Source of the DNA: Pseudomonadota bacterium
GTDB taxonomy: Bacteria; Bdellovibrionota; Oligoflexia; Oligoflexales; Oligoflexaceae
Length of the DNA: 11,889 bases
Direction: 5' to 3'
Assembly (NCBI GenBank): GCA_029556045.1
Contig: JAKQGS010000043.1
Coordinates: 1-11,889, forward strand
The notes beneath the pieces are model-generated. The model worked only from the letters and a program-made list of their open reading frames with translations, was not told the origin of the DNA and did no database searches. How positions within the stretch are numbered: the first letter of the stretch is position 1; every line of letters starts with the position of its first letter. Below are positions 1 to 6,799 of the stretch, one piece after another. Position numbers and translations under genes: made by a program.

Positions 1-882
1 GAGCTTGGTGTGCGGGTTCAGGTGGAAGACAAGAACATCAGCTATTTTTATAGTGAAAAAGCTAGGGGTAAGCGTGGTAGCAAAATGGGCGTGCGATACG
101 ACAAAGAAGGCCTTGAGCAAGCATTTAAAGCAAACGAACAAAAGTTTTTGCGGGTTCCTGGACTTCGACAACAAGTGCGCGGCCTAGCGGTGCAGGCCGT
201 GACTGAAAAAGGTTCTCATGATGCTGCAACGAATGCGCTGCTTGGACTGCCCCATACGACCTACGAACGAGGTCACAAGGATTACAGCGTTTATTCAAGA
301 ACGGCTCGACCTGGGCGTCCGGTGCGATTTCCTCATGAAATGGATGTTTCTCAGTCGGTCATTCCCATTGAGCAGCTACGCAAGGCAAGAAATGCTAGTA
401 TCTTTAGTTACTGCAAGGCCAACAACATTGCCCTAGAACGCACAGATGAAGGTCGATTTACCCTAAAAGGGCGTCCCTTTGTTGACGTTTCTGAATTTGA
501 GTGGGTGAACAAGCGTAACAAAACCAAAGGGAGCTTGATTGAATTCGTTGCAGCTCACAAGAATATGTCGTTTTTGCAATCTGTTGCCGAAATAAACGGT
601 AACAAACGCCTTTTAATTCTGGAAGCCCATTTGGGTGAGATTAAGCGATCGTTTACATCTTTCTATATCCCAAAAGATAAGCAGCTCAAGGAGATAGATT
701 CACTTGTAAAAATCGGCCAGTTTTTAACGGGTCATGGAGTGGACCCTCATCATGCAACAGCGCTTTTTAAATCCGGCCAAGCGCAGGTCCATGAAGATGG
801 GAGGGTTCGTCTATTCGGTAAGGATGATGATGGTGGCGCTTTTGAGTTTGTTGAGGGTATGGATCAAAAGTGGAACCGATAA
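1..882 (+). CDS. Relaxase/primase-type mobilisation protein, 3' part (DUF3991-like)
   Basis: The frame is open to the left edge, so the gene almost certainly starts outside the window; the GTG at 10 has no visible ribosome binding site. Three regions can be seen. The N-terminal part is basic and resembles the tail of a plasmid relaxase. The middle (about nt 380-620) has the spacing of a CHC2 primase finger, ending in GSLIEFVAAHKNMSF, but without the zinc cysteines. A DUF3991-like stretch follows (about nt 690-870, FLTGHGVDPHHATALF then VRLFGKDDDGGAFEF). DUF3991 is normally followed by a Toprim_2 domain, and Toprim-like sequence does follow in the same frame after the TAA at 880-882 (916-1248). 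This fits conjugative DNA processing on the mobile element next to the serine recombinase. The relaxase nuclease domain itself is not in view, so relaxase is an inference; a stand-alone primase-like protein is the alternative. Confidence 0.6.
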   Translation, partial: ELGVRVQVEDKNISYFYSEKARGKRGSKMGVRYDKEGLEQAFKANEQKFLRVPGLRQQVRGLAVQAVTEKGSHDAATNALLGLPHTTYERGHKDYSVYSRTARPGRPVRFPHEMDVSQSVIPIEQLRKARNASIFSYCKANNIALERTDEGRFTLKGRPFVDVSEFEWVNKRNKTKGSLIEFVAAHKNMSFLQSVAEINGNKRLLILEAHLGEIKRSFTSFYIPKDKQLKEIDSLVKIGQFLTGHGVDPHHATALFKSGQAQVHEDGRVRLFGKDDDGGAFEFVEGMDQKWNR

Positions 883-915
883 AAATCGGGATCGTTTGTA
901 AAACCATTTTTTTCC

Positions 916-1248
916 GTGACAACCAACAGTCGAAAGGCGACCGTTTACGCCGATCCTTTCTCGTTTCTCAAAAGTGAGGGAAAGCACGCTCTTTGGTCGA
1001 CAAAACACAAGCACGATGTGATCGCACTCATGGAGCCAGATATACGGGTGATCGACCATCATTTGGCCGCTAACCGTCATATAACTCAACTTGAAATCTT
1101 CACTGATTCAAAAACAAAGATGAGCGCAATTGAGTTGGACTTTTTCAACAATTTAAAAGCACACGCAGCGCCATTTGGAATCGATGTGAATCTGGTTGAG
1201 GGAAAAGAGCGCGCTCGGAGTCGTGAGCCGGATTTACCGTCAATGTGA
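916..1248 (+). CDS. Toprim-like C-terminal fragment, in frame with the upstream gene
   Basis: An open frame of 110 codons from a GTG at 916 that lacks a Shine-Dalgarno sequence: the bases before it are a T-rich run. It is in the same frame as the preceding gene, separated by the TAA at 880-882 and 11 sense codons. The residues after the stop (KSGSFVKPFFS) look like the DUF3991-to-Toprim linker rather than random intergenic sequence. ATVYADPFSFLKSEG then matches the first Toprim strand and helix, where the usual E-x-P-x-D is degenerate. VIDHHLAANRHITQLEIFTDS matches the following helix and the strand that normally carries D-x-D, here reduced to TDS. I read it as the end of the relaxase/primase gene, cut off by a nonsense mutation or reached by readthrough. 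It could instead be translated separately, but the lack of a binding site argues against efficient independent initiation. Confidence 0.5.
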   Translation: MTTNSRKATVYADPFSFLKSEGKHALWSTKHKHDVIALMEPDIRVIDHHLAANRHITQLEIFTDSKTKMSAIELDFFNNLKAHAAPFGIDVNLVEGKERARSREPDLPSM

Positions 1249-1301
1249 CGTGGTTGTGGTGCTGTCTCTAAACAAAAATTACAAATACGTGAGGTGAATG
1301 C

Positions 1302-1634
1302 ATGGAAACACTCAATAGTAAAAAAGGCATCAAAGTTAAGCAGAATAGTGTTTCAACGGTGGCGCTTCGAGTGAAGCGCGAAACAAAACGGCGCATACAA
1401 GTTGAGTTGGCAAAAGTGAATAAAAAGCCGTTCGGAAGGACGATTCGTGCTGATGCCTTAATCTCTAAAGGCCTAAATCGTTTAACCGAACAGGACATTC
1501 TTGAGCTACAGGATGCTTCCCTAAGCAATGCTGATCGCCTTGAATGTCGCTATGCGGAGTATGTAAAATCCAACGGCTCACTCAGCAAAGACGCTTTCAT
1601 CGGTAAACTTCTTTCTGGGGAGATTCTAAAATAA
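1302..1634 (+). CDS. Small basic protein, possible ribbon-helix-helix DNA-binding protein
   Basis: 110 residues with a well-placed Shine-Dalgarno sequence (GAGGTG, 1291-1296) 5 nt before the ATG, so translation is likely. The N-terminal third is very basic. STVALRVKRETKRRIQVEL looks like the strand plus first helix of a ribbon-helix-helix protein, followed by a second helical segment (ADALISKGLNRL). The C-terminal half (about residues 67-110) appears helical with alternating charge. It sits just behind the relaxase/primase-type gene and ahead of the recombinase, a common place for a relaxosome accessory protein or an element regulator. I do not recognise a specific family; a DNA-binding role is inferred from composition and position only. 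Confidence 0.6.
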   Translation: METLNSKKGIKVKQNSVSTVALRVKRETKRRIQVELAKVNKKPFGRTIRADALISKGLNRLTEQDILELQDASLSNADRLECRYAEYVKSNGSLSKDAFIGKLLSGEILK

Positions 1635-1643
1635 GACTCAATT

Positions 1644-1661
1644 TACTGTGAAAAAACAGTA
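1644..1661. repeat. Small stem-loop between element genes
   Basis: TACTGT (1644-1649) and ACAGTA (1656-1661) form a perfect 6 bp stem around an A-rich 6 nt loop, just after the stop of the small basic protein. No T-run follows, so a terminator call would be weak; a protein-binding palindrome is equally possible. Between it and the next gene lies an A/T-rich stretch with a possible -10 box (TATAAA, 1706-1711) but no convincing -35 partner. Confidence 0.3.
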
Positions 1662-1738
1662 TTAAATCCAGCATAATGGTGGGCCTGATATTTGGGGTGT
1701 TATCCTATAAAATATGGAGTTAACGCCGGGAGTATGGT

Positions 1739-1990
1739 ATGACTTCACGAAGAAAATCAGTAGGGTCAACGGTCAAGGATCTGTTTGATAATCTGATCTT
1801 AATTTTTGAGCCTGTACATTTGCCGGAGGATGAAAACAATGAGCGAATCAAACGGCTGTCCCGACAAATCGTCACCTGCATCGAACGTGCCAAGAAGGAC
1901 CGTCGTCGGGCGAAGGAGCAACGGGATGCGGGCGAAATCTTCTCAAGAGACTTCGATGAAATCTTCGGTCTTAAAGAGCAGCCGGTATAA
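1739..1990 (+). CDS. Hypothetical 83-residue helical protein overlapping the recombinase
   Basis: Begins at an ATG with GGGAG (1728-1732) 6 nt upstream, so it is probably translated. The protein is short, charged and predicted mostly helical, with a basic stretch around residues 48-63 (CIERAKKDRRRAKEQR) and an acidic, hydrophobic tail (SRDFDEIFGL). I recognise no family. Its last 65 nt overlap the start of the recombinase in another frame, and the recombinase Shine-Dalgarno lies inside this gene, so the two are likely translationally coupled. Small proteins encoded beside large serine recombinases are sometimes directionality factors or regulators; here that is only a guess from position. Confidence 0.6.
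   Translation: MTSRRKSVGSTVKDLFDNLILIFEPVHLPEDENNERIKRLSRQIVTCIERAKKDRRRAKEQRDAGEIFSRDFDEIFGLKEQPV
1913..1918 (+). promoter_or_regulatory. Shine-Dalgarno that sets the recombinase start
   Basis: AAGGAG, 7 nt before the ATG at 1926 and inside the preceding 83-codon gene. The in-frame ATGs further upstream (1806, 1830, 1839) have no comparable site and would add residues unrelated to the serine recombinase fold, so 1926 is the preferred start. Confidence 0.7.
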
Positions 1991-3743
1991 GTTTGGCGCA
2001 TATGTACGACTTTCACCTAGCGATGAAGTTCGCGAAGAGGGTTCGCTCGTATCGCATCCGCAGAGAATTAAGAGTCATGTTGAATACAAGAACTCGCAAG
2101 ATCCTGGGTGGGGTGAGATCATTGAGGTATACACCGACAAGGACTACTCCGGTAAAGACACGAATCGACCAGCATTCCGACGCATGCTTCAAGACATCAA
2201 ATTAGGTCGAATCAATGCGGTTATCTTTACAGAGTTGTCGCGTATTAGTCGTGACGTGAAAGACTTTTGCAATTTTTGGGAGTTTTTGAAAGAGCATCGC
2301 GCAATTTTCATCAGTCTCAAGGAAAATTTCGATACCACAACTCCCATTGGTGAAATGATGGTCATTCAGGCCATCAGCTTCGCTCAATTTGAGAGAAAGA
2401 CAATTGTACAGCGCATTAAAGATGGAGCGCGGGCACGAGCAGAACGGGGATTGGCAAACGGCGGAGTAAACCTACTCGGTTTTGATCGGCACCCCCATAA
2501 ACGAGGTAGTCTGGTTATCAACGAAGATGAATCCATTTCTGTTCGGTATATTTTTACGAAGTTTTTGGAACTTGGTAGCATCGCAAAGACACGGGAATAT
2601 CTGAATCATAATGGATATCGCACTAAGTCCTACATCACACAGGATGGCCGCCAACGTGGCGGCCAGATCTGGACACACACGACCCTACACTCTTTACTCA
2701 CAAATATTCGCATTATTGGCAAAGTTGAAGTTAACACGAGTAACAAGCACGTATTACCTGATGACCTTCCGCACCCAGAGCGGTATCGACTCGTGGATGC
2801 AAGCTGGCCTGCGATAGTTGACGAGTCTTTATTTGTCCAGGTGCAAGAAAAGCTTGCTCACAATGGTCGTTACGGAAAGCATCATATTCACCAATATCGA
2901 CTTTCCGGAATTGTCGAATGTGGACTATGCGGGAAAGAACTTTCGGGTCAATCAGCAAACGGCAAGGGTGGCAAGTATTTCTACTACGCACATAGTCGCA
3001 AACATAATATCCAAGGTAATCATCTTGATCGCTGCCAGATGGAGCGAATGCCTGCGGTTCGTCTTGAAGAAGCGGTCATTAGTCGATTGATGGAATTGGC
3101 AAGAGATAAAAAGCTCCTCGCACAGCTCGCAAGCGATTCAGATGTCAACACCGAAGAGTTAACTAAAGAAATAGATCAAGTGCTAGCGAGTAAAGAGCAG
3201 GATAAGCGAAAACTTGACCGGATGATTGACAACTTAATCACGACTCTTGCTGAACTCCCCGACGGCATGAAGCCAAAAGTCATACTGGAAAAGGTCGCGG
3301 ACCTGGAGTGGCAAAGGGAGCAGATTGCCAATTCAATGAGCGAGATGCGCGAAGAGAAGAAGCGCAAAGGTGGTAAGTTAATCAATACAGAACACATATT
3401 CAGAGTGTTTCGTTTATTCCAGCGGGACTTTGCAACCCGACCAGCCCATGAGCAGCGAGAAGTACTCCGCTCCGTTGTTTCAAAAGTCGTGATTCAGGAG
3501 AATGGGGTACGGGTGTTTTATTACGGCTCGCCGAACGACGATAAAGTGCTTGAAGAGTCAACGGGAGGAATTGAGGCTAAATTGCTCGGAAAGCATCAAG
3601 TGGTACCAGAATGGAAATCAAAAGAAAGTTCTGTAAATACGAAGAACTCCGGCCCTTCCGAGGAAAGGTCCGGAGTTCGTCCAGTATCAAGAATGGTGGA
3701 GGTAAGGAGATTCGAACTCCTGGCCCCTAGCGTGCAAAGCTAG
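1926..3743 (+). CDS. Large serine recombinase (site-specific integrase)
   Basis: 605 residues from the ATG at 1926. The N-terminal resolvase domain (about 21-175) opens with FGAYVRLS, making Ser30 the predicted nucleophile. It has the conserved arginine motif TELSRISRD and the helix-E region FAQFERKTIVQRIKDG. A recombinase domain follows (about 180-315; YIFTKFLELGSIAKTREYLN). Next is a zinc-ribbon-like part with CGLC (Cys332, Cys335) and Cys370; the fourth ligand may be a nearby His because the usual second CxxC is incomplete. A long charged coiled coil (about 410-480) completes the large-serine-integrase architecture. The enzyme would cut and exchange att sites through a 5' phosphoserine link. 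The last about 16 residues are encoded by the antisense strand of the tRNA-Ala gene, so the C-terminus and stop codon come from the target site. It is most likely the integrase of the element to its left. Confidence 0.93.
   Translation: MRAKSSQETSMKSSVLKSSRYKFGAYVRLSPSDEVREEGSLVSHPQRIKSHVEYKNSQDPGWGEIIEVYTDKDYSGKDTNRPAFRRMLQDIKLGRINAVIFTELSRISRDVKDFCNFWEFLKEHRAIFISLKENFDTTTPIGEMMVIQAISFAQFERKTIVQRIKDGARARAERGLANGGVNLLGFDRHPHKRGSLVINEDESISVRYIFTKFLELGSIAKTREYLNHNGYRTKSYITQDGRQRGGQIWTHTTLHSLLTNIRIIGKVEVNTSNKHVLPDDLPHPERYRLVDASWPAIVDESLFVQVQEKLAHNGRYGKHHIHQYRLSGIVECGLCGKELSGQSANGKGGKYFYYAHSRKHNIQGNHLDRCQMERMPAVRLEEAVISRLMELARDKKLLAQLASDSDVNTEELTKEIDQVLASKEQDKRKLDRMIDNLITTLAELPDGMKPKVILEKVADLEWQREQIANSMSEMREEKKRKGGKLINTEHIFRVFRLFQRDFATRPAHEQREVLRSVVSKVVIQENGVRVFYYGSPNDDKVLEESTGGIEAKLLGKHQVVPEWKSKESSVNTKNSGPSEERSGVRPVSRMVEVRRFELLAPSVQS
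3644..3678 (-). terminator. Hairpin downstream of tRNA-Ala, candidate terminator
   Basis: GAACTCCGG (3644-3652) pairs perfectly with CCGGAGTTC (3670-3678), extended by four more pairs after one mismatch, around a 7 nt loop. It lies 15 nt past the tRNA 3' end on the minus strand and is followed there by TTCGTATTT, only moderately T-rich, so an intrinsic terminator for the tRNA is plausible but not certain. On the plus strand it lies within the recombinase reading frame and has no T-run. Confidence 0.45.
3694..3743. other. Putative attachment site region (recombinase end within tRNA-Ala)
   Basis: The integrase reading frame runs into the tRNA 3' half and stops at 3741-3743, next to the anticodon loop. 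An integrase gene abutting a tRNA 3' end, with a gene content shift on that side, is the usual look of an attachment site. The crossover core cannot be fixed because the other element end is outside the window and no second copy of the tRNA 3' end is visible in 1-3693. Confidence 0.4.
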
Positions 3744-3769
3744 TGCTCTACCAACTGAGCTATACCCCC
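3694..3769 (-). tRNA. tRNA-Ala (anticodon UGC)
   Basis: A complete 76 nt cloverleaf on the minus strand. The 7 bp acceptor stem GGGGGTA/TACCTCC contains the G3:U70 wobble pair that marks alanine tRNAs. The D arm is GCTC-AGTTGGTA-GAGC. The anticodon arm is CTAGC/GCTAG with loop TTTGCAC, giving anticodon TGC. The T arm is AGGAG-TTCGAAT-CTCCT, followed by discriminator A and an encoded CCA. All stems pair fully, so the gene looks functional despite the recombinase frame overlapping its 3' half on the opposite strand. It appears to be the integration target of the left-hand element. Confidence 0.97.
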
Positions 3770-3783
3770 GTAACGGTCGAGAG

Positions 3784-3812
3784 ATCATGCCGAAATTAGT
3801 ATGACGATGCAA
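3784..3812 (-). promoter_or_regulatory. Candidate promoter of tRNA-Ala
   Basis: On the minus strand, TTGCAT (3807-3812) and CATGAT (3784-3789) are separated by 17 nt, with the -10 box 14 nt before the tRNA 5' end. Match to consensus is 3/6 and 4/6, but spacing and position are right for a short-leader tRNA transcript. It lies in the 54 nt between the lipoprotein stop and the tRNA. Confidence 0.45.
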
Positions 3813-3823
3813 GCCCTTTTTGA

Positions 3824-4489
3824 TTAACGACGACCAAAAAGAGTTTGTTCGTCCATCTGCACGCCTCGCTGCTGGAGGGACGATGTGTGAAAGCTGGTGC
3901 TCATAAACTTGTTGAAGCCAGCATCGAAACACAATTGATCACCGACAAATTTAAACGAACCGTAATAGGTGCTGTCATAGCCGGCGGTGCTGCGGGTGGC
4001 GCGGTCGATCGCATAGGAACCACCGGTCAGGCTGTCACCCACCCGATAAGACATGGACCACACGGTGTCGGCGTAATGCACGCCTCCCTGAAAGTTTTTC
4101 TCCCGGCAATCGGCATCGCTAAAATATCCTCGTGTGATGGTACCGGTACCATTCGCCTGAAACGCATAGATATAACCTTTGGACCCGCCGCTGTAGGGCG
4201 TGCAGTGGACCCAGGTTCCCGCGAGGTTTCCGGGGGAGGTGATGGGCTTGCCGTCCGGTCCCAGGGGTTGGTTTTTCTTTTCTTCTTCTTCCTGCTTGCG
4301 CTTGTCAGCTTCAGCCTGCTCCTGCTCACGTTTTTTCTGCTCTTCTTCCTGACGCTTGCGTTCTTCCTCGGAGGGAGCTTCGGTCTGTGAAGCGGCGGGG
4401 GCTGGAGCATTTCCATGTTTTTTCTTTTTCTTGGCACAGGCCGGCACAACGGTAAGGCTCATCATTAGTAGATAGATAATTGGTCTCAT
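3824..4489 (-). CDS. Putative outer-membrane lipoprotein with charged helix
   Basis: 221 residues. The ATG at 4489 is chosen over one at 4573 because AAAGGA (4497-4502) lies 7 nt upstream and a lipoprotein signal peptide begins there: MRPIIYLL, a hydrophobic core, then VPAC with Cys18 as the lipidated residue. Ala at +2 (not Asp) would send it to the outer membrane under the E. coli Lol rule. A Lys run (20-24) and an Ala/Pro linker lead to a Glu/Lys/Arg/Gln-rich segment (about 41-72) likely to form a long single helix. Then comes a domain of about 130 residues starting NLAGTW, rich in Gly, Tyr and Thr like a small beta-barrel or lipocalin-type fold, with three cysteines. I know no specific family. 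It is divergent from the lolC/E gene, whose product would help export such lipoproteins. Confidence 0.8.
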   Translation of the reverse strand: MRPIIYLLMMSLTVVPACAKKKKKHGNAPAPAASQTEAPSEEERKRQEEEQKKREQEQAEADKRKQEEEEKKNQPLGPDGKPITSPGNLAGTWVHCTPYSGGSKGYIYAFQANGTGTITRGYFSDADCREKNFQGGVHYADTVWSMSYRVGDSLTGGSYAIDRATRSTAGYDSTYYGSFKFVGDQLCFDAGFNKFMSTSFHTSSLQQRGVQMDEQTLFGRR

Positions 4490-4796
4490 GGGGAATTCCT
4501 TTACAACAGCAACGTGTGACAACATCAATTTCCGACTGGGCCGGTTAAAGGGCCGGCCATTCCCGCTGTGCAAAGCCCGGGCCAGGAGTAACCTGTTGAT
4601 CTGGCAAACCCACGCAGTGCCTGGATGTCACTTTTCTGGTCAGTTGTCAGGTTCAGATCGGTCTGAAGCCCCGCCCAGGACTTGGTAAAGAATTTGTTAC
4701 AATTCCTTACAAATAATGATAAAAATCCCTTTAACCTTCAGAAGATTAGGATTGCGCGCACCATCCGGTGGCAAGCGGGGGACGACGATTTTGCAG
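4490..4796. other. Divergent intergenic region, lipoprotein / lolC
   Basis: About 300 bases without a convincing gene. It holds the lipoprotein ribosome binding site at its left end and a GC-rich inverted repeat, GGCCGG (4539-4544) with CCGGCC (4553-4558), lacking T-runs on either side. An A/T-rich stretch at 4683-4725 is the likeliest place for the promoter of the envelope operon, but I find no clear -35/-10 pair. The reading frame of lolC/E is open back to an ATG at 4716 in this region. Confidence 0.5.
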
Positions 4797-6095
4797 ATGG
4801 GCTCCTCAAATTGGTGGTTTTTACAGTGGATCGCTTGGCGAAACTTGGTATCCCGCCGTAACCGCCACGGCCTATCCTTTATGACCACCATCTCCATCAT
4901 GGGGGTTGCGCTAGGGGTCGCCGCCTTGATTATCGTGCTCTCGGTCATGGGTGGATTCGAGCAGGAACTTAAAGAGAAAATGCTGCGGGGGCAGCCCCAT
5001 GTGGAAGTCCTGGGGCAAAACGCCGTCGCCGGGTTCCCCATGCGTGAACACTCCCTGCAAACCTTTCGTGAACACTTTCCGGGAGTGGCAGGCGTGGAGC
5101 CGTTTACCCAGGCGGACGTGGTGATGAAGCAGGGAAAACACCTGTCGGCGGTGGTGTTATTTGGCATCGATCCTAACCTTAAGGCAGATATCTGGAGTTT
5201 TGAGCGTTCGATGGCCACGGGGCGGCTGGAGGCCATCAGCGATCTGCACGCCCCCATCATTGCACCGGAAGGTGTCGACTCGCGCCTGCCGGGTGTGATC
5301 CTGGGGGAGGCCCTGGCGGGACAGCTGGGGGCTGAGATCGGCGATGAAATCACCATCCTAAGCCCGCAAGCGGAATCCTCATCCACAGTGATATCCGGCG
5401 GAACGGTCTCCCGACAATACGTGATGGTGGGGACCTTTCAAACGGGGCTTTTTAATTACGACTCCAAACTGGCGGTGGTCTCCCTGGCGGAAGGGCGCAA
5501 GTTCATGCCGGAGTATGAACCCTCCATGGATGATGATGAATATGTGACGGGCATCGCTTTTAATCTGCAAAACCCCTACGATCTCGCCGCCGTCAGCAGC
5601 AAAATCACGGATTTTCCAGATCTGAAAATCAAGACGTGGCAGGACACCAATGCCTCCATGCTGTTTGCCCTGAAACTGGAAAAATTCACCATGGGCGCTA
5701 TCCTCATGCTGATCGTGGTGGTGGCTGCTTTTTCCATCAGCGGCACCATGATGATGACGGTGTTTCATAAAAAAACCCAGGTCTGCCTGTATCGGTCTCT
5801 GGGCATGAGCAAGCCGTCCCTGGCAAAACTCTTCATATATCAAGGGTTTACAATTGGGACCGTCGGTATCGTGTTGGGACTTGCCTTGGGCCTCGGGACT
5901 TGTATACTGTTGTTCCATTTGCGCACGGGCTCATCCCCTGTAAATCTCTTTTATTTACGGGCGCTTCCCGTCAAATTTTTACCCCAGGAGTACGCGATCA
6001 TTTGCGTTTCCGCCTGGGCCCTGAGTATCCTGGGGGCTTTGTATCCAGCCATGACGGCGGCGCGTCAGGATCCCAGCAGCGGAATGAGGTATTAG
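4797..6095 (+). CDS. lolC: LolC/LolE-family permease of the lipoprotein-release ABC transporter
   Basis: 432 residues from the ATG at 4797. The N-terminus (WIAWRNLVSRRNRHG, then the first membrane helix ending in IVLSVMGGFEQEL) is the family hallmark. A large periplasmic domain (about 56-295) follows, then three helices (about 297-322, 345-375 and 398-425), giving the 1+3 topology of LolC/LolE. With LolD it extracts mature lipoproteins from the inner membrane and hands them to LolA. The start is uncertain: the frame extends to an ATG at 4716 without a binding site, and a TTG at 4791 lies 8 nt after GGGGGA. 4797 best fits the family, with about 10 residues before the IAWR motif. Only one such permease is visible, so it probably acts as a LolC/E-type homodimer, which is also why the C/E choice is uncertain. 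Confidence 0.92.
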   Translation: MGSSNWWFLQWIAWRNLVSRRNRHGLSFMTTISIMGVALGVAALIIVLSVMGGFEQELKEKMLRGQPHVEVLGQNAVAGFPMREHSLQTFREHFPGVAGVEPFTQADVVMKQGKHLSAVVLFGIDPNLKADIWSFERSMATGRLEAISDLHAPIIAPEGVDSRLPGVILGEALAGQLGAEIGDEITILSPQAESSSTVISGGTVSRQYVMVGTFQTGLFNYDSKLAVVSLAEGRKFMPEYEPSMDDDEYVTGIAFNLQNPYDLAAVSSKITDFPDLKIKTWQDTNASMLFALKLEKFTMGAILMLIVVVAAFSISGTMMMTVFHKKTQVCLYRSLGMSKPSLAKLFIYQGFTIGTVGIVLGLALGLGTCILLFHLRTGSSPVNLFYLRALPVKFLPQEYAIICVSAWALSILGALYPAMTAARQDPSSGMRY

Positions 6096-6799
6096 TGGCA
6101 GTTGATAATCAGCAGGTTGTGATCTCGTTACGCAATCTCTACAAGATATACGAAATTGAGTCCCATAAGGTGGAGGCCCTCCGGGATGTGAATCTTGACA
6201 TCAAACGAGGGCAAATGGTGGCTATCACTGGTCGCTCTGGCTCTGGCAAGAGCACCCTGCTCCATGTGACCGGCACCCTGGATCGTCCCACCCGTGGCCA
6301 GGTGTTTCTCAATGGCACCGATGTCTCCGAGATGCCGGATCATCTGGCCTCCCAATTTCGCAACAGCACGGTGGGATTTGTCTTTCAGATGAACAATCTA
6401 CTGCCGGAGTTTTCCGCCCTTGAAAACGTCATGATGCCAGGCCTGATTGCCAACGCCTCCCGACGGGAAGTGGCGGAACGGGCCAAAAGCCTCCTCGAAG
6501 CGGTGGGGCTGGCCCATCGCATCCATCACAGACCCGGCGAGTTGTCTGGCGGGGAACAGCAGAGGGTGGCCATTGCCCGCGCCCTGCTCATGGAACCGCC
6601 GATACTTCTGGCGGACGAGCCGACGGGAAACCTCGACAAACGCAGCAGCCAGGCGATTCAAGAGCTCTTGATGCACCTGTGCCAGTCCAATGGGGTGACC
6701 ATGCTTTTAGTGACCCATGACTTGGCATTGGCGGACTCCCTGCCGCAGCAGGTGGTTATGGAAGACGGGCGCATTGTGGAAACCGGGGGCATCTGGTGA
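6095..6799 (+). CDS. lolD: LolD, ATPase of the lipoprotein-release ABC transporter
   Basis: 234 residues, the usual LolD length. Start is the GTG at 6095, sharing one base with the lolC stop (TAGTG); TGAGGT (6085-6090) lies 4 nt upstream. All ATPase motifs are present: Walker [10 protein letters not shown] (46-54), Q-loop Gln98, signature LSGGEQQ (150-156), Walker B ILLADEP (170-176) and switch His208 in [23 protein letters not shown] is typical of the LolD/MacB ATPase group. It powers lipoprotein extraction by the LolC/E permease encoded just upstream. Longer in-frame starts lie inside lolC and can be discounted. The GTG start next to the upstream stop suggests translational coupling. Confidence 0.96.
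   Translation: MAVDNQQVVISLRNLYKIYEIESHKVEALRDVNLDIKRGQMVAITGRSGSGKSTLLHVTGTLDRPTRGQVFLNGTDVSEMPDHLASQFRNSTVGFVFQMNNLLPEFSALENVMMPGLIANASRREVAERAKSLLEAVGLAHRIHHRPGELSGGEQQRVAIARALLMEPPILLADEPTGNLDKRSSQAIQELLMHLCQSNGVTMLLVTHDLALADSLPQQVVMEDGRIVETGGIW

Noticed and set aside
1806..1925. Longer N-terminus for the serine recombinase
   Set aside because: The extra residues do not belong to the fold, there is no binding site, and a good one exists for the ATG at 1926.
3687..3932. Minus-strand 81-codon frame ending in YSSVGRALALHARGQEF
   Set aside because: It is the tRNA-Ala gene and its leader read as protein, a common false gene.
3845..4390. Plus-strand 181-codon frame with a very hydrophobic Phe/Leu-rich tail
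   Set aside because: It is the complement of the lipoprotein gene; the Phe/Leu run is the antisense of its Glu/Lys-rich helix and there is no binding site.
4539..4558. GC-rich inverted repeat as a terminator
   Set aside because: No T-run on either strand and it lies in a divergent promoter region where a terminator is not expected.
5900..6094. N-terminal extension of LolD from 5900
   Set aside because: It lies wholly inside lolC in another frame, and the GTG at 6095 gives the normal LolD length.
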